This document shows, piece after piece, positions 51,022-58,755 of a stretch of DNA of 64,000 nucleotides (position 1 is the stretch's first letter; every line of letters starts with the position of its first letter). Position numbers and translations under genes: made by a program. The notes below the pieces were generated by a model. That model did no database searches and was not told the origin of the DNA. It was given only the letters and a program-made list of their open reading frames with translations. The DNA is from Mycolicibacterium peregrinum. Its GTDB lineage: Bacteria > Actinomycetota > Actinomycetes > Mycobacteriales > Mycobacteriaceae. The stretch lies in NCBI RefSeq assembly GCF_002102345.1, contig NZ_LQPP01000027.1, positions 62,001 to 126,000 of the forward strand, in the 5' to 3' direction.

Positions 51022-51453
51022 CTAGATGGGTTGGAAGGCGAAGGTGACAATTTCGTTGCCGTCTTCGTCGGTGGTGAACGGGATCATGGTGAGTTCGACG
51101 TTCATGCCGAATTGCAGTTTGGCGGGGTCGTTTTCGGTGAGGCGGCCTTCGACGCGGAGGACGGGGCCGGTGTCGTCGGTGAGTTCGACCAGACCGACGC
51201 CGAAGGGGACGAAGTTCTTGCCGGTGGGTCCTTTGTAGGGGGCGCCGGGTGGGAAGCCCTGGGTGGTCCAGGCGATGACGGTGCCGCGTCGGGGCAGGTT
51301 CACCTGTTCGGTGTTGGCGCCGGAGCACTTGGGGCAGCGGGCCTGGGCGGGGAAGGTGGTGGCGGCGCAGTCGGTGCAACGGCTGCCGATCAGCTGGGGT
51401 TCGGCGTCAGGCCACGTCGAGATCTCGGGCGCCAGAGCAATCTGTGTTGACAC
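51022..51453 (-). CDS. DUF35 zinc-ribbon/OB-fold protein
   Basis: 143 residues. Zinc ribbon with Cys26, Cys29, Cys40 and Cys43, then an OB fold. DUF35 proteins bind the acyl-CoA partner of thiolase-like enzymes. Start GTG with no ribosome site; TATCGT on the minus strand ends 7 nt upstream, fitting a leaderless transcript. A motif-A site lies 26-44 bp upstream, between it and the divergent VOC gene. Confidence 0.9.
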   Translation of the reverse strand: MSTQIALAPEISTWPDAEPQLIGSRCTDCAATTFPAQARCPKCSGANTEQVNLPRRGTVIAWTTQGFPPGAPYKGPTGKNFVPFGVGLVELTDDTGPVLRVEGRLTENDPAKLQFGMNVELTMIPFTTDEDGNEIVTFAFQPI

Positions 51454-51460
51454 GTCGCTG

Positions 51461-51466
51461 ACGATA
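51461..51466 (-). promoter_or_regulatory. -10 element of a leaderless promoter
   Basis: TATCGT on the minus strand, 7 nt before the GTG at 51453, just inside the motif-A site. Confidence 0.4.
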
Positions 51467-51478
51467 ACTGGAAATGCA

Positions 51479-51497
51479 ATTCTCGTCTAGTGAGAAC
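51479..51497. promoter_or_regulatory. motif-A operator between DUF35 and VOC genes
   Basis: ATTCTC-N7-GAGAAC. It can serve the minus-strand DUF35-thiolase operon and the plus-strand VOC gene at 51553. Confidence 0.55.
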
Positions 51498-51552
51498 CGC
51501 CTCTCGGTAGTCTCTCGTGGGCAGTTCAGACGGGACAGCGGAGGGAGTCGGC

Positions 51553-52107
51553 GTGAGCGAGGTTCTACCGGGGGAGGTCCGCCAGATCGGGTACGTGGTC
51601 ACCGACCTGGACGAGGCGATATCGGGCTGGCTGAGGATGGGCGTCGGCCCGTGGTTCGTGATCCGCAACCTGCCGCAGCGAGTGCGCTACCGCGGTGACC
51701 CGTGTGAGGTGAAGCTGTCTCTCGCGTTGTCCAACAGCGGTGACCTGCAGGTCGAGTTGATCCAACAACTCGATGACACGCCCAGCATCTTCACCGAGTT
51801 CCTCGCCGGCGCTCCGGCCGGCGGCTTTCACCAACTCGCCTATTGGACAGCCGATTTCGATAAGGCGATGGCAAAGCTCGCCGAGGCCGGTTGGCCGCTG
51901 GTGTGGTCGGGCGGGGAGGCCGAGGGCGTGCGCTTCGCCTACTTCGAACCGCCGACCGGCGCGGCGATCGTCGAGAGCCGCTGTGCGAATCCTCCGGCGG
52001 CATGGGCGCCTATGTACGGGAACAGGCTGTCACCTGGGACGGCAGTGACCCGGTCCGGGAATTGGGCGGCTGATCGGGGTGTGGTGACGTATGCCTGCCT
52101 GCGATGA
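51553..52107 (+). CDS. VOC (glyoxalase/bleomycin-resistance) family protein, probably frameshifted at its end
   Basis: 184 residues as read, beginning at a GTG with GGAGGGAG upstream. The N-terminal part shows the VOC pattern IGYVVTDLDEAISGWLRMGVGPWF and, near 90, FHQLAYW. Relatives close with a WDGSDPVR-like tail. In this reading frame the end is NRLSPGTAVTRSGN..., while a different frame around 52000-52070 encodes REQAVTWDGSDPVRELGG and then a stop (52073). A one-base slip near 51985-52005 is likely, either a real mutation or an error. Function unknown; a metal-dependent isomerase or dioxygenase is possible. Confidence 0.75.
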   Translation: MSEVLPGEVRQIGYVVTDLDEAISGWLRMGVGPWFVIRNLPQRVRYRGDPCEVKLSLALSNSGDLQVELIQQLDDTPSIFTEFLAGAPAGGFHQLAYWTADFDKAMAKLAEAGWPLVWSGGEAEGVRFAYFEPPTGAAIVESRCANPPAAWAPMYGNRLSPGTAVTRSGNWAADRGVVTYACLR

Positions 52108-52178
52108 TTCAAGCCGGCGGTCAGTGGGAACTCAGTCGTTTCGAGCGTAAAAAGCCCTGGCTGAAACTGGAGTCTCAC

Positions 52179-52649
52179 ATGTCATTAACCCGGCCCGTGA
52201 GGGCAACCCACAACGGCGACCCTTGGGTCCGCATCCGGAAGTGGTCGATGACCGTCGGGATGGGCATCGCGCTCACCGCGGCGCCACTCGCCGGTTGCGG
52301 GTCGAGTGAGGACACCGCTCCGGCGACGACATCTGTCACCACGCCCACCACCACAGTCACCACACCCACCACTGTGGAGACCACTGCACCTGGCCCCGGT
52401 GGCGAAGGCACCGTTCCGGGTGGACCCACGGGTGGTGGCGGTCCCGAAGGCGGGGGTGGTTCGATTCCCGGTGGCCCGACCGGTGGTGGTGGCCCCGGCG
52501 GTGGCGGCGGTCAGATTCCCGGTGGCCCGACCGGCAGTGGCGGACCGGGTGGTGGCGGCGGCTCGATTCCGGGCGGCCCGACCGGGGGTGGCGGACCCGG
52601 TGGCGGTGGCGGCTGCGTTCCCGGCGTCGGCTGCGTGCACGTTCCCTGA
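52179..52649 (+). CDS. glycine-rich repeat lipoprotein
   Basis: 156 residues from an ATG with GGAG upstream. The membrane segment ends in a lipobox LAGC with Cys40, followed by a Thr-rich linker (TTTVTTPTTVETT) and four near-identical copies of a 17-residue unit such as GGPTGGGGPGGGGGSIP. This looks like an anchored, flexible wall protein of unknown role. The repeat is also present at DNA level (about 51 bp, roughly 52416-52620). It lies between the VOC gene and the convergent crotonase gene. Confidence 0.65.
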   Translation: MSLTRPVRATHNGDPWVRIRKWSMTVGMGIALTAAPLAGCGSSEDTAPATTSVTTPTTTVTTPTTVETTAPGPGGEGTVPGGPTGGGGPEGGGGSIPGGPTGGGGPGGGGGQIPGGPTGSGGPGGGGGSIPGGPTGGGGPGGGGGCVPGVGCVHVP

Positions 52650-52664
52650 CGTCGCCCGCCAGGC

Positions 52665-53381
52665 CTACTTACCCTTGTTCATCACCTTGTCCGCGGCGGC
52701 CCAGTGCTCGTCGGAGCACCAGAGCCGGGCGAAGGCCGAAACGGCCTCGGTGGTGGACACGCCGTTGATCACCCGTTTGACCTCGCCGGCCTGACGCCGG
52801 GCCAGTAACTGCGCCGTGGATCGCCAGGTCTCGGCGAACTCGGCGCGGGGAACTACCTGGTCGATCAGGCCGAACTGCTCCGCCTCGCGGGCACCGAGGA
52901 TCCGGCCGGTTCCGGCGAGTAGTAGGGCCCGGCTGCGACCGACCAGGGTGGCGAGCCGTTCGGCCCCGCCCCAGGCGGGCATGATCGCCAGGGCCACCTG
53001 GTTGAAGCCGATCTTGATGTCATCGGCGGCGATTCGGATGTCTGCGGCCACGGCGACTTCGGCCCCGCCGCCCAGGGCATGGCCGTTGAGCGCGGCGATG
53101 ACCGGTCCGTCGAATCCGGCGATGCGGTCGCAGATCGTGCGCATCCGCCAGGCCATCTCGGACGCCTCGAGTTCCGTGCGCAATGCCGCCAGTTCCTTGA
53201 GGTCACCTCCGGAGACAAAGGCGCGGTCGCCGCCGCCGGTGATCACCAGAGCGGACGCGCCTGCGGCGCCGTCCAACGCCTTGTTCAGCGCATCCATGGT
53301 GTCCAGCGAGATGGCGTTGCGTGCCTGCGGGCGGTCGATCGTGATGACCGCCAGTTCGCCGTCGATTTCGAGGTCGACCAT
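52665..53381 (-). CDS. enoyl-CoA hydratase/isomerase (crotonase) family
   Basis: 238 residues. Oxyanion-hole segments (GGGDRAFVSGGDL at 49-61, GHALGGGAEVA at 100-110) are clear. Of the two hydratase glutamates, Glu108 is kept, while the second position is Gln128 (FNQVALAIMP). A classical hydratase therefore seems unlikely; isomerase or hydrolase activity is possible. The ATG at 53381 is chosen with GGAG upstream; upstream codons would run into the divergent ligase promoter. Motif A lies between them. Confidence 0.82.
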   Translation of the reverse strand: MVDLEIDGELAVITIDRPQARNAISLDTMDALNKALDGAAGASALVITGGGDRAFVSGGDLKELAALRTELEASEMAWRMRTICDRIAGFDGPVIAALNGHALGGGAEVAVAADIRIAADDIKIGFNQVALAIMPAWGGAERLATLVGRSRALLLAGTGRILGAREAEQFGLIDQVVPRAEFAETWRSTAQLLARRQAGEVKRVINGVSTTEAVSAFARLWCSDEHWAAADKVMNKGK

Positions 53382-53408
53382 CAAACGTTCTCCAGTTCCG
53401 GGATTGGC

Positions 53409-53427
53409 ATTCTCGTTTGATGAGAAT
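53409..53427. promoter_or_regulatory. motif-A operator between crotonase and ligase genes
   Basis: ATTCTC-N7-GAGAAT, overlapping a TAACAT -10 box (53427-53432). An extra GGGATT half-site lies 3 nt upstream. Confidence 0.65.
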
Positions 53428-53432
53428 AACAT
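53427..53432 (+). promoter_or_regulatory. -10 element of a leaderless promoter
   Basis: TAACAT, 7 nt before the GTG at 53440. The motif-A site ends on its first base. Confidence 0.5.
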
Positions 53433-53439
53433 CACCGTT

Positions 53440-54981
53440 GTGCGCGACATCCCCGTTGAGCTGACCAAACGGTACGTCGAAGAAGGCTGGTGGCGGCCCG
53501 AAACCCTGGGCCAGATGCTGGCCGACGGCCTGGCTGCCAGCCCCGATGCCGGCTTCTACGTGCATTCCGCGACGCGTCCGTACCGCGGCACCTTCGGCGA
53601 GGTCGAGCGCACCGCTCGACGGCTGGCGGCCGGGCTTCGTGATCGTGGAGTCGGGCCCGGCGACGTCGTGGCCATGCAGTTGCCGAACTGGATGGAGGCC
53701 GCGGTCGCGTTCTGGGCCTCGGCGTTCCTCGGGACCGTGACGGTGCCGATCGTGCACTTCTACGGACGCAAGGAACTCGGCCACATCATGGCCACGGCGC
53801 AGCCGAAGGTGTTCATCACCACCGAACAGTTCGGCCGGATGACGTACCAGCCTGACCTGTGTGCCGAGGTGCCGATCGTCGGGCTGGTCGGTCAACTTTC
53901 CTTCACCGAGCTTCTCGCCGACGAGCCGATGAGTGGCACGCTGACCGCGGATCCGGCCGCGCCGGCCCTGATCGCGTTCACCTCCGGAACCACCCGCGAA
54001 CCCAAGGGTGTCATCCACAGCCACCAGACGCTGGGCTTCGAAACCCGCCAGTTGCTGGAGAACTACCCGCCGGACCGTGGCCGTCAGCTCACGGCCACGC
54101 CCGTCGGGCACTTCATCGGGATGCTCGGCGCGTTTCTGATCCCGGTGCTCGAAGGTGCGCCGATCGATCTGTGCGACGTGTGGGATCCGGGCAAGGTGCT
54201 GGAGCTGATCGAGCAGGACGAATTGTCGATCGGCGGTGGGCCACCGTATTTCGTCACCAGCCTGATGGACCATCCGCAGTTCAACGAACGCCATCTGGCC
54301 CGGTTCACCACTGTCGGCCTCGGCGGCTCGACGGTGCCCGCGGCCGTCACCCGGCGCCTGGCCGATCTGGGCCTGTTCGTCTTCCGTTCCTATGGGAGCA
54401 CCGAGCATCCGTCGATCACCGGGTCCGGCGCAGGGGCCCCCGAGGCCAAGCGCCTGTACACCGACGGCAATGTGCGTCCCGGCGTGGAGATCCGGCTCGG
54501 CCCGGACGGCGAGATCTTCAGCCGCGGGCCGGACCTCTGCCTGGGCTACACCGACGATGCCCTGACCGCAAAGCATTTCGACGCCGACGGCTGGTACCGC
54601 ACCGGGGATATCGGGGTGCTCGACGACGACGGCTATCTGACGATCACCGACCGCACCACTGATCTGATCATCCGGGGTGGCGAGAACATCAGCGCACTGG
54701 AGGTGGAGGAGGTGCTGCTCGGACTGCCCGATGTGATCGAGGCGATCGTGGTGGCCGCGCCGGATGCGCGTCTGGGGGAGCGGGTGGCCGCGGTACTCCG
54801 CGTGCGCGACGGCGGCATGATGCCGACTCTCGATCAGGTCCGGTCGCATTTCGAGTCCAACGGAGTGGCCCGGCAGAAGTGGCCGGAAGAGCTACATCTG
54901 GCCGAAGACTTGCCCCGTACGGCCAGCGGCAAGGTGCAGAAGTTCGTCATCCGTCAACAGATTGCTGCAATCGCCCGCTGA
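53440..54981 (+). CDS. acyl-CoA ligase (AMP-binding)
   Basis: 513 residues. P-loop TSGTTREPKG (181-190), YGSTEHP at the adenylate site, GWYRTGD and the C-terminal catalytic lysine in ASGKVQK. It activates a carboxylic acid as acyl-AMP and then acyl-CoA. GTG 53440 is preferred since a TAACAT box lies 7 nt upstream (leaderless); an in-frame extension to 52816 would overlap the opposite crotonase gene. It is divergent from the crotonase and lies 79 bp before the amidohydrolase of the next operon. Confidence 0.88.
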   Translation: MRDIPVELTKRYVEEGWWRPETLGQMLADGLAASPDAGFYVHSATRPYRGTFGEVERTARRLAAGLRDRGVGPGDVVAMQLPNWMEAAVAFWASAFLGTVTVPIVHFYGRKELGHIMATAQPKVFITTEQFGRMTYQPDLCAEVPIVGLVGQLSFTELLADEPMSGTLTADPAAPALIAFTSGTTREPKGVIHSHQTLGFETRQLLENYPPDRGRQLTATPVGHFIGMLGAFLIPVLEGAPIDLCDVWDPGKVLELIEQDELSIGGGPPYFVTSLMDHPQFNERHLARFTTVGLGGSTVPAAVTRRLADLGLFVFRSYGSTEHPSITGSGAGAPEAKRLYTDGNVRPGVEIRLGPDGEIFSRGPDLCLGYTDDALTAKHFDADGWYRTGDIGVLDDDGYLTITDRTTDLIIRGGENISALEVEEVLLGLPDVIEAIVVAAPDARLGERVAAVLRVRDGGMMPTLDQVRSHFESNGVARQKWPEELHLAEDLPRTASGKVQKFVIRQQIAAIAR

Positions 54982-55023
54982 GCAGTCTCTGTGGCGTGCT
55001 GGGCATTGCGGCAGCTAGCAAGT

Positions 55024-55038
55024 GAGAATATGATTCTC
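55024..55038. promoter_or_regulatory. motif-A operator and -10 box of the amidohydrolase-ligase operon
   Basis: GAGAAT-ATG-ATTCTC, a perfect inverted repeat with a 3-nt spacer. TATGAT (55029-55034) inside it is a good -10 box, so binding would block transcription starting near 55041. Confidence 0.65.
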
Positions 55039-55060
55039 GTGAATTGCAAAGGAGTTTTCC

Positions 55061-56251
55061 ATGGGACAACTGTCGCATAGGGTCGACATTCCGTTTCCGC
55101 TGTTCGACGCGGACAACCACCTGTACGAGCCGCCGGAGGCCATGACCAAGTACCTCCCCAAGGAGTACAAGGACATCGTCCAGTACGTCGAGGTCAACGG
55201 CCGTACCAAGATCGCGATCGACGGCCACATCAGCAACTACATCCCGAACCCCACGTTCTCGCATGTCGCCAAGCCCGGCGCATGGGAGGAGTACTTCAAG
55301 TTCGGCAACCCGGACGGCAAGAGCAAGCGTGAGCTGTTCGGTGAGCCGATGCGGTCCATCCCGGCGTTCTTCGAGCCGGCTCCGCGCCTGGAGCTGATGA
55401 ACGAGCTCGGTGTCGACCGCAGCCTCATGTTCCCGACGCTGGCCAGCCTCATCGAGGAGCGGCTGCGCGACAATCCGGTCGCCATCCACGTCATCATTCA
55501 CTCGCTCAACCAGTGGCTCGACGAGGTCTGGGGCTTCAACTACCAGAACCGCATCTTCGTCACCCCGGTCATCACCCTGCCGATCGTCGAGAAGGCGATC
55601 GAGGAGCTGGAGTGGGCCGTCAAGCGCGGCGCCCGCGCCATCCTGGTCCGCCCGGCGCCGGTGCCCGGCTTCCGCGGCCCGCGCTCGTTCGCGTTGCCCG
55701 AGTTCGACCCCTTCTGGGAGCGCTGCGTCGAGTACGACGTGTTCGTCGGCATGCACTCGTCCGACAGCGGCTACTCGCGCTACACCTCGGAATGGGACGG
55801 CACGGTGCAGGAGATGCTGCCGTTCCAGACCAACGCCATGTCGATCCTCAACGAGTGGCGCCCGATTCAGGATGCCGTGGCCTCCTGGGTGATCCACGGT
55901 GCGCTGTTCCGCCATCCGAAGCTCAAGGTCGGCATCGTCGAAGCCGGCTCGAAATGGATGTTCCCGCTGCTGGATTCGATGGCCGAGGTCTACAAGAAGG
56001 CTCCCGAGGCGTTCCTGGGCAACCCGATCGAAGAGATCAAGAACCGCATCTATGTCAGCCCGTTCTACGAGGAAGGCATCGACGACCTGATCAACCTGAT
56101 CGGTGTCGACCAGGTGCTGTACGGCTCCGACTGGCCGCACCCGGAGGGTCTGGCCGAGCCCACCCACTACGTGACTGCGCTTGAGCACCTCGCTGTCGAG
56201 GATCAGGCCAAGATCATGGGTGGCAACCTCGGTCGCCTCGTCACGACCTAA
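55061..56251 (+). CDS. amidohydrolase-2 family protein
   Basis: 396 residues. Metal ligands DADNH (DxH, Asp18 and His20), GMHSS and the C-terminal GSDWPHPEG are intact, so unlike the protein at 7692-8828 it should be active. The family includes decarboxylases and ring hydrolases. AAAGGAG precedes the ATG. It is followed directly by an acyl-CoA ligase gene, so product acids could be activated at once. The promoter has the best motif-A palindrome of the window together with a TATGAT box. Confidence 0.88.
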   Translation: MGQLSHRVDIPFPLFDADNHLYEPPEAMTKYLPKEYKDIVQYVEVNGRTKIAIDGHISNYIPNPTFSHVAKPGAWEEYFKFGNPDGKSKRELFGEPMRSIPAFFEPAPRLELMNELGVDRSLMFPTLASLIEERLRDNPVAIHVIIHSLNQWLDEVWGFNYQNRIFVTPVITLPIVEKAIEELEWAVKRGARAILVRPAPVPGFRGPRSFALPEFDPFWERCVEYDVFVGMHSSDSGYSRYTSEWDGTVQEMLPFQTNAMSILNEWRPIQDAVASWVIHGALFRHPKLKVGIVEAGSKWMFPLLDSMAEVYKKAPEAFLGNPIEEIKNRIYVSPFYEEGIDDLINLIGVDQVLYGSDWPHPEGLAEPTHYVTALEHLAVEDQAKIMGGNLGRLVTT

Positions 56252-57769
56252 GTGGCCGGACACATCGGACAACCACAGACCATCCCCGCGATGGTCTTGG
56301 GTGCAGCGGACCGTTTCGGTGATGCCGAAGCTGTCGTCGACTACGGCGACAATCCGGCCGGGGCCGACGGTCCGCTGCGCCTGTCCTTTACCGAGGTCGG
56401 CGAGCGTATCCGTAAAGCCGCGGGTGCGTTCGCCGAGTTCGGCGTCGACAAGGGGGACCGGGTCGCGGTCTGGGCGCCCAACTCGGCCGAGTGGATCATC
56501 GCCGCGTTCGGGATCATGGCCGCCGGCGGCGTCCTGGTCCCGGTCAACACGAGATTCAAAGCCGACGAGGCCGCCGATGTGGTCGCGCGTAGCGGCGCCA
56601 AGGCGGTGATGATCCAAAAGGGTTTCCTGGGACAAGATTTCGCGTTCGCCGATACTGATCTCGATGTTCCGACGATCGACCTGAAGTCGGACTTCCTGAG
56701 CAGTGGAACCCCGTTCACCCGAGAGGTGAGCCCCACAGACGTCTCCGACGTCATCTTCACGTCGGGTACGACCGGCAGGCCCAAGGGCGCGATGATGAAT
56801 CATCGTCAGACGCTGCGCGCCTACGAGGAGTGGGCCACCCTGGCGGATCTGCGCGAGGGTGACCGCTATCTGATGATCAACCCGTACTTCCACACCTTCG
56901 GGTTGAAGGCCGGGTTGGTGGCGTCCTTCCTCCGCGGTGCGACCATGCTGCCGGTCGCGGTGTTCGACGTCGACAATGTCGTGGAACTCATTGAGCGCGA
57001 GCGCATCACGATGCTGCCCGGGCCGCCCACGCTGTACCACTCGCTGCTGGCCGTCGCCGACCGCGACCGGCTGGCGACGTTGCGCGCCGGGGTGACCGGC
57101 GCCGCCGACATTCCGGTGGAACTGGTGCGACGCATCCGCGAGGAGCTGCCGTTCCAGACGCTGATGACCGGCTATGGGCTGACCGAGGCGGGCAACGTCA
57201 CGTTGTCGCGACCCGGTGACTCGGCTGAGGAAGTGGCCACCACCGCCGGACTTCCGTGCGGGGACGTCGAGGTGCGCATTGCCGATGACGCCGAGGTGCT
57301 GGTTCGCGGATACAACGTGATGCAGGGGTACCTGGACGATCCGGCCGCCACCGCCGAGGCGATCGACGCCGACGGCTGGTTGCACACCGGAGATCTCGGC
57401 GAGTTCACCGAATCCGGTCGGCTGCGGATCGTCGGACGCAAGAAGGACATGTTCATCGTCGGCGGCTTCAACGCCTACCCCGCCGAGATCGAAGGATTCC
57501 TGCTGGAGCATCCGGCGATCGCTCAGGTTGCCGTCATCGGCGTCGCCGACGAGCGGATGGGCCAGGTCGGCAAGGCGTTCGTGGTGCTGCGGGACGAGCC
57601 CGCGGTCTTGCCGCTGACTGCCGAGGACCTCATCGCGTGGAGCCGCGAGCGCATGGCTGGTTACAAAGTGCCTCGGTATGTCGAGTTCCTCGACGAACTA
57701 CCGCTCAATGCCACCGGCAAGGTGATGAAGAACCAGCTCGAGTCCCGGATAACTACCAGCCCGGGCTAA
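56252..57769 (+). CDS. acyl-CoA ligase (AMP-binding), FadD3-like
   Basis: 505 residues. P-loop TSGTTGRPKG (170-179), GYGLTEAG, GWLHTGD and C-terminal NATGKVMK with the catalytic lysine. Overall pattern and start (TIPAMVLGAADRFGD) resemble FadD3, which in mycobacteria activates the bicyclic propanoate left after sterol ring cleavage; the likeness is by eye and not proof of substrate. The GTG starts directly after the amidohydrolase stop, so the two genes are one unit. Confidence 0.85.
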   Translation: MAGHIGQPQTIPAMVLGAADRFGDAEAVVDYGDNPAGADGPLRLSFTEVGERIRKAAGAFAEFGVDKGDRVAVWAPNSAEWIIAAFGIMAAGGVLVPVNTRFKADEAADVVARSGAKAVMIQKGFLGQDFAFADTDLDVPTIDLKSDFLSSGTPFTREVSPTDVSDVIFTSGTTGRPKGAMMNHRQTLRAYEEWATLADLREGDRYLMINPYFHTFGLKAGLVASFLRGATMLPVAVFDVDNVVELIERERITMLPGPPTLYHSLLAVADRDRLATLRAGVTGAADIPVELVRRIREELPFQTLMTGYGLTEAGNVTLSRPGDSAEEVATTAGLPCGDVEVRIADDAEVLVRGYNVMQGYLDDPAATAEAIDADGWLHTGDLGEFTESGRLRIVGRKKDMFIVGGFNAYPAEIEGFLLEHPAIAQVAVIGVADERMGQVGKAFVVLRDEPAVLPLTAEDLIAWSRERMAGYKVPRYVEFLDELPLNATGKVMKNQLESRITTSPG

Positions 57770-57912
57770 GTGAACGCACAGCACGTAAACATCATTTCCG
57801 CAGGTAAAAGGCCATTTAAGTGCCTGCTGCCGATGATGTACTCTCGGGTCACTACCGCAAACTGATAACGTTATTCTCGTTAAGCAGGCTGCTGAACGGA
57901 CAGGAGGTCGGC

Positions 57913-58755
57913 ATGCCGTCCCGCAAGCCTTCGTCGCCGGTACTCGATACTAGCGAAGATGACGCGTCGCCAGGCGACGCACTCGAACAGGCCGAGTTGG
58001 CCGAAGCTGAGGCCGCAGAGGCCGAGGCCGTAGCGGCTGCGGCACGCGCCAGGGCCCGCGCCATTCGGCTGCGAAACCAGGCTGCCGCGGAAGCGGACGC
58101 GGTGGTCACGACGGAGGCCGAAGATGCCGACGATATCGCGGACGCCGAAGACTCCGATACCCCTGAGATCACCGAAACCACCGGCGTAGATGCAGAGCCA
58201 GGAGCCGTCGAGGCCGAAACGGTCGCCGAGGGCACGTCGTCACGCCGCTTGCCGCGGGTGCGGGTCTCGCGCCTGTTCTGGAAGGTGCTGGCGAGCTGCC
58301 TGACGATCATCGTCATCTTGGGCCTGCTCGTCGCCAGCGGCTGGATGATCTGGCACCACAATCAAGCCGAGCATCGCCAGCAACTCGCGGCTGAATACAC
58401 CGCGGCGGCCCGCCAGACGGTCGTGACGCTCATGTCGCTGGATTTCAACCACGCCCAGGACGCCGTCAAGAACATTCTGGACAACTCGACGGGCGAGTTC
58501 CGGGAGGATTTCGAGTCGCAGTCGAAAGACTTCGTCAAGCTGGCACAGGACGCCAAGGTGGTGACCGAGGCGAAAGTGACCGCCGCTGCTGTGGACACCA
58601 TGAGCGATGACAAAGCTGTGGTCCTGGTCGCGGTCAACACCCAGGTCACCAACACCACAGGTGCAAACAAGCAACCGCGGCCGTGGCGGGTGGCCGTTGA
58701 CATGGTCCGCGAAGGTGACCAGATCAAGCTGTCGAAAGTCGAGTTCGTGCCGTGA
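57913..58755 (+). CDS. Mce-associated membrane protein (Mas)
   Basis: 280 residues. The first 110 are very acidic with Ala/Glu repeats (QAELAEAEAAEAEAVAAAARARA), then one membrane helix (about 123-145) and a periplasmic domain of about 130 residues (AEYTAAARQTVVTLMSLDFNHAQDAVKNILDNSTGEF), the hallmark of Mas proteins. They stabilise Mce complexes. AGGAGG lies before the ATG. Unusually, the gene is 12.6 kb from mceF, not in the mce operon. It overlaps the next Mas gene by 4 nt. Confidence 0.85.
   Translation: MPSRKPSSPVLDTSEDDASPGDALEQAELAEAEAAEAEAVAAAARARARAIRLRNQAAAEADAVVTTEAEDADDIADAEDSDTPEITETTGVDAEPGAVEAETVAEGTSSRRLPRVRVSRLFWKVLASCLTIIVILGLLVASGWMIWHHNQAEHRQQLAAEYTAAARQTVVTLMSLDFNHAQDAVKNILDNSTGEFREDFESQSKDFVKLAQDAKVVTEAKVTAAAVDTMSDDKAVVLVAVNTQVTNTTGANKQPRPWRVAVDMVREGDQIKLSKVEFVP

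Noticed and set aside
54947..57511. Minus-strand frame of over 850 codons opposite the amidohydrolase and ligase
   Set aside because: Antisense shadow of genes with clear active-site motifs.
57865..57878. ATAACGTTAT palindrome with ATTCTC before the Mas genes as a full motif-A operator
   Set aside because: Only one motif-A half-site is present, so I did not list it as a site.
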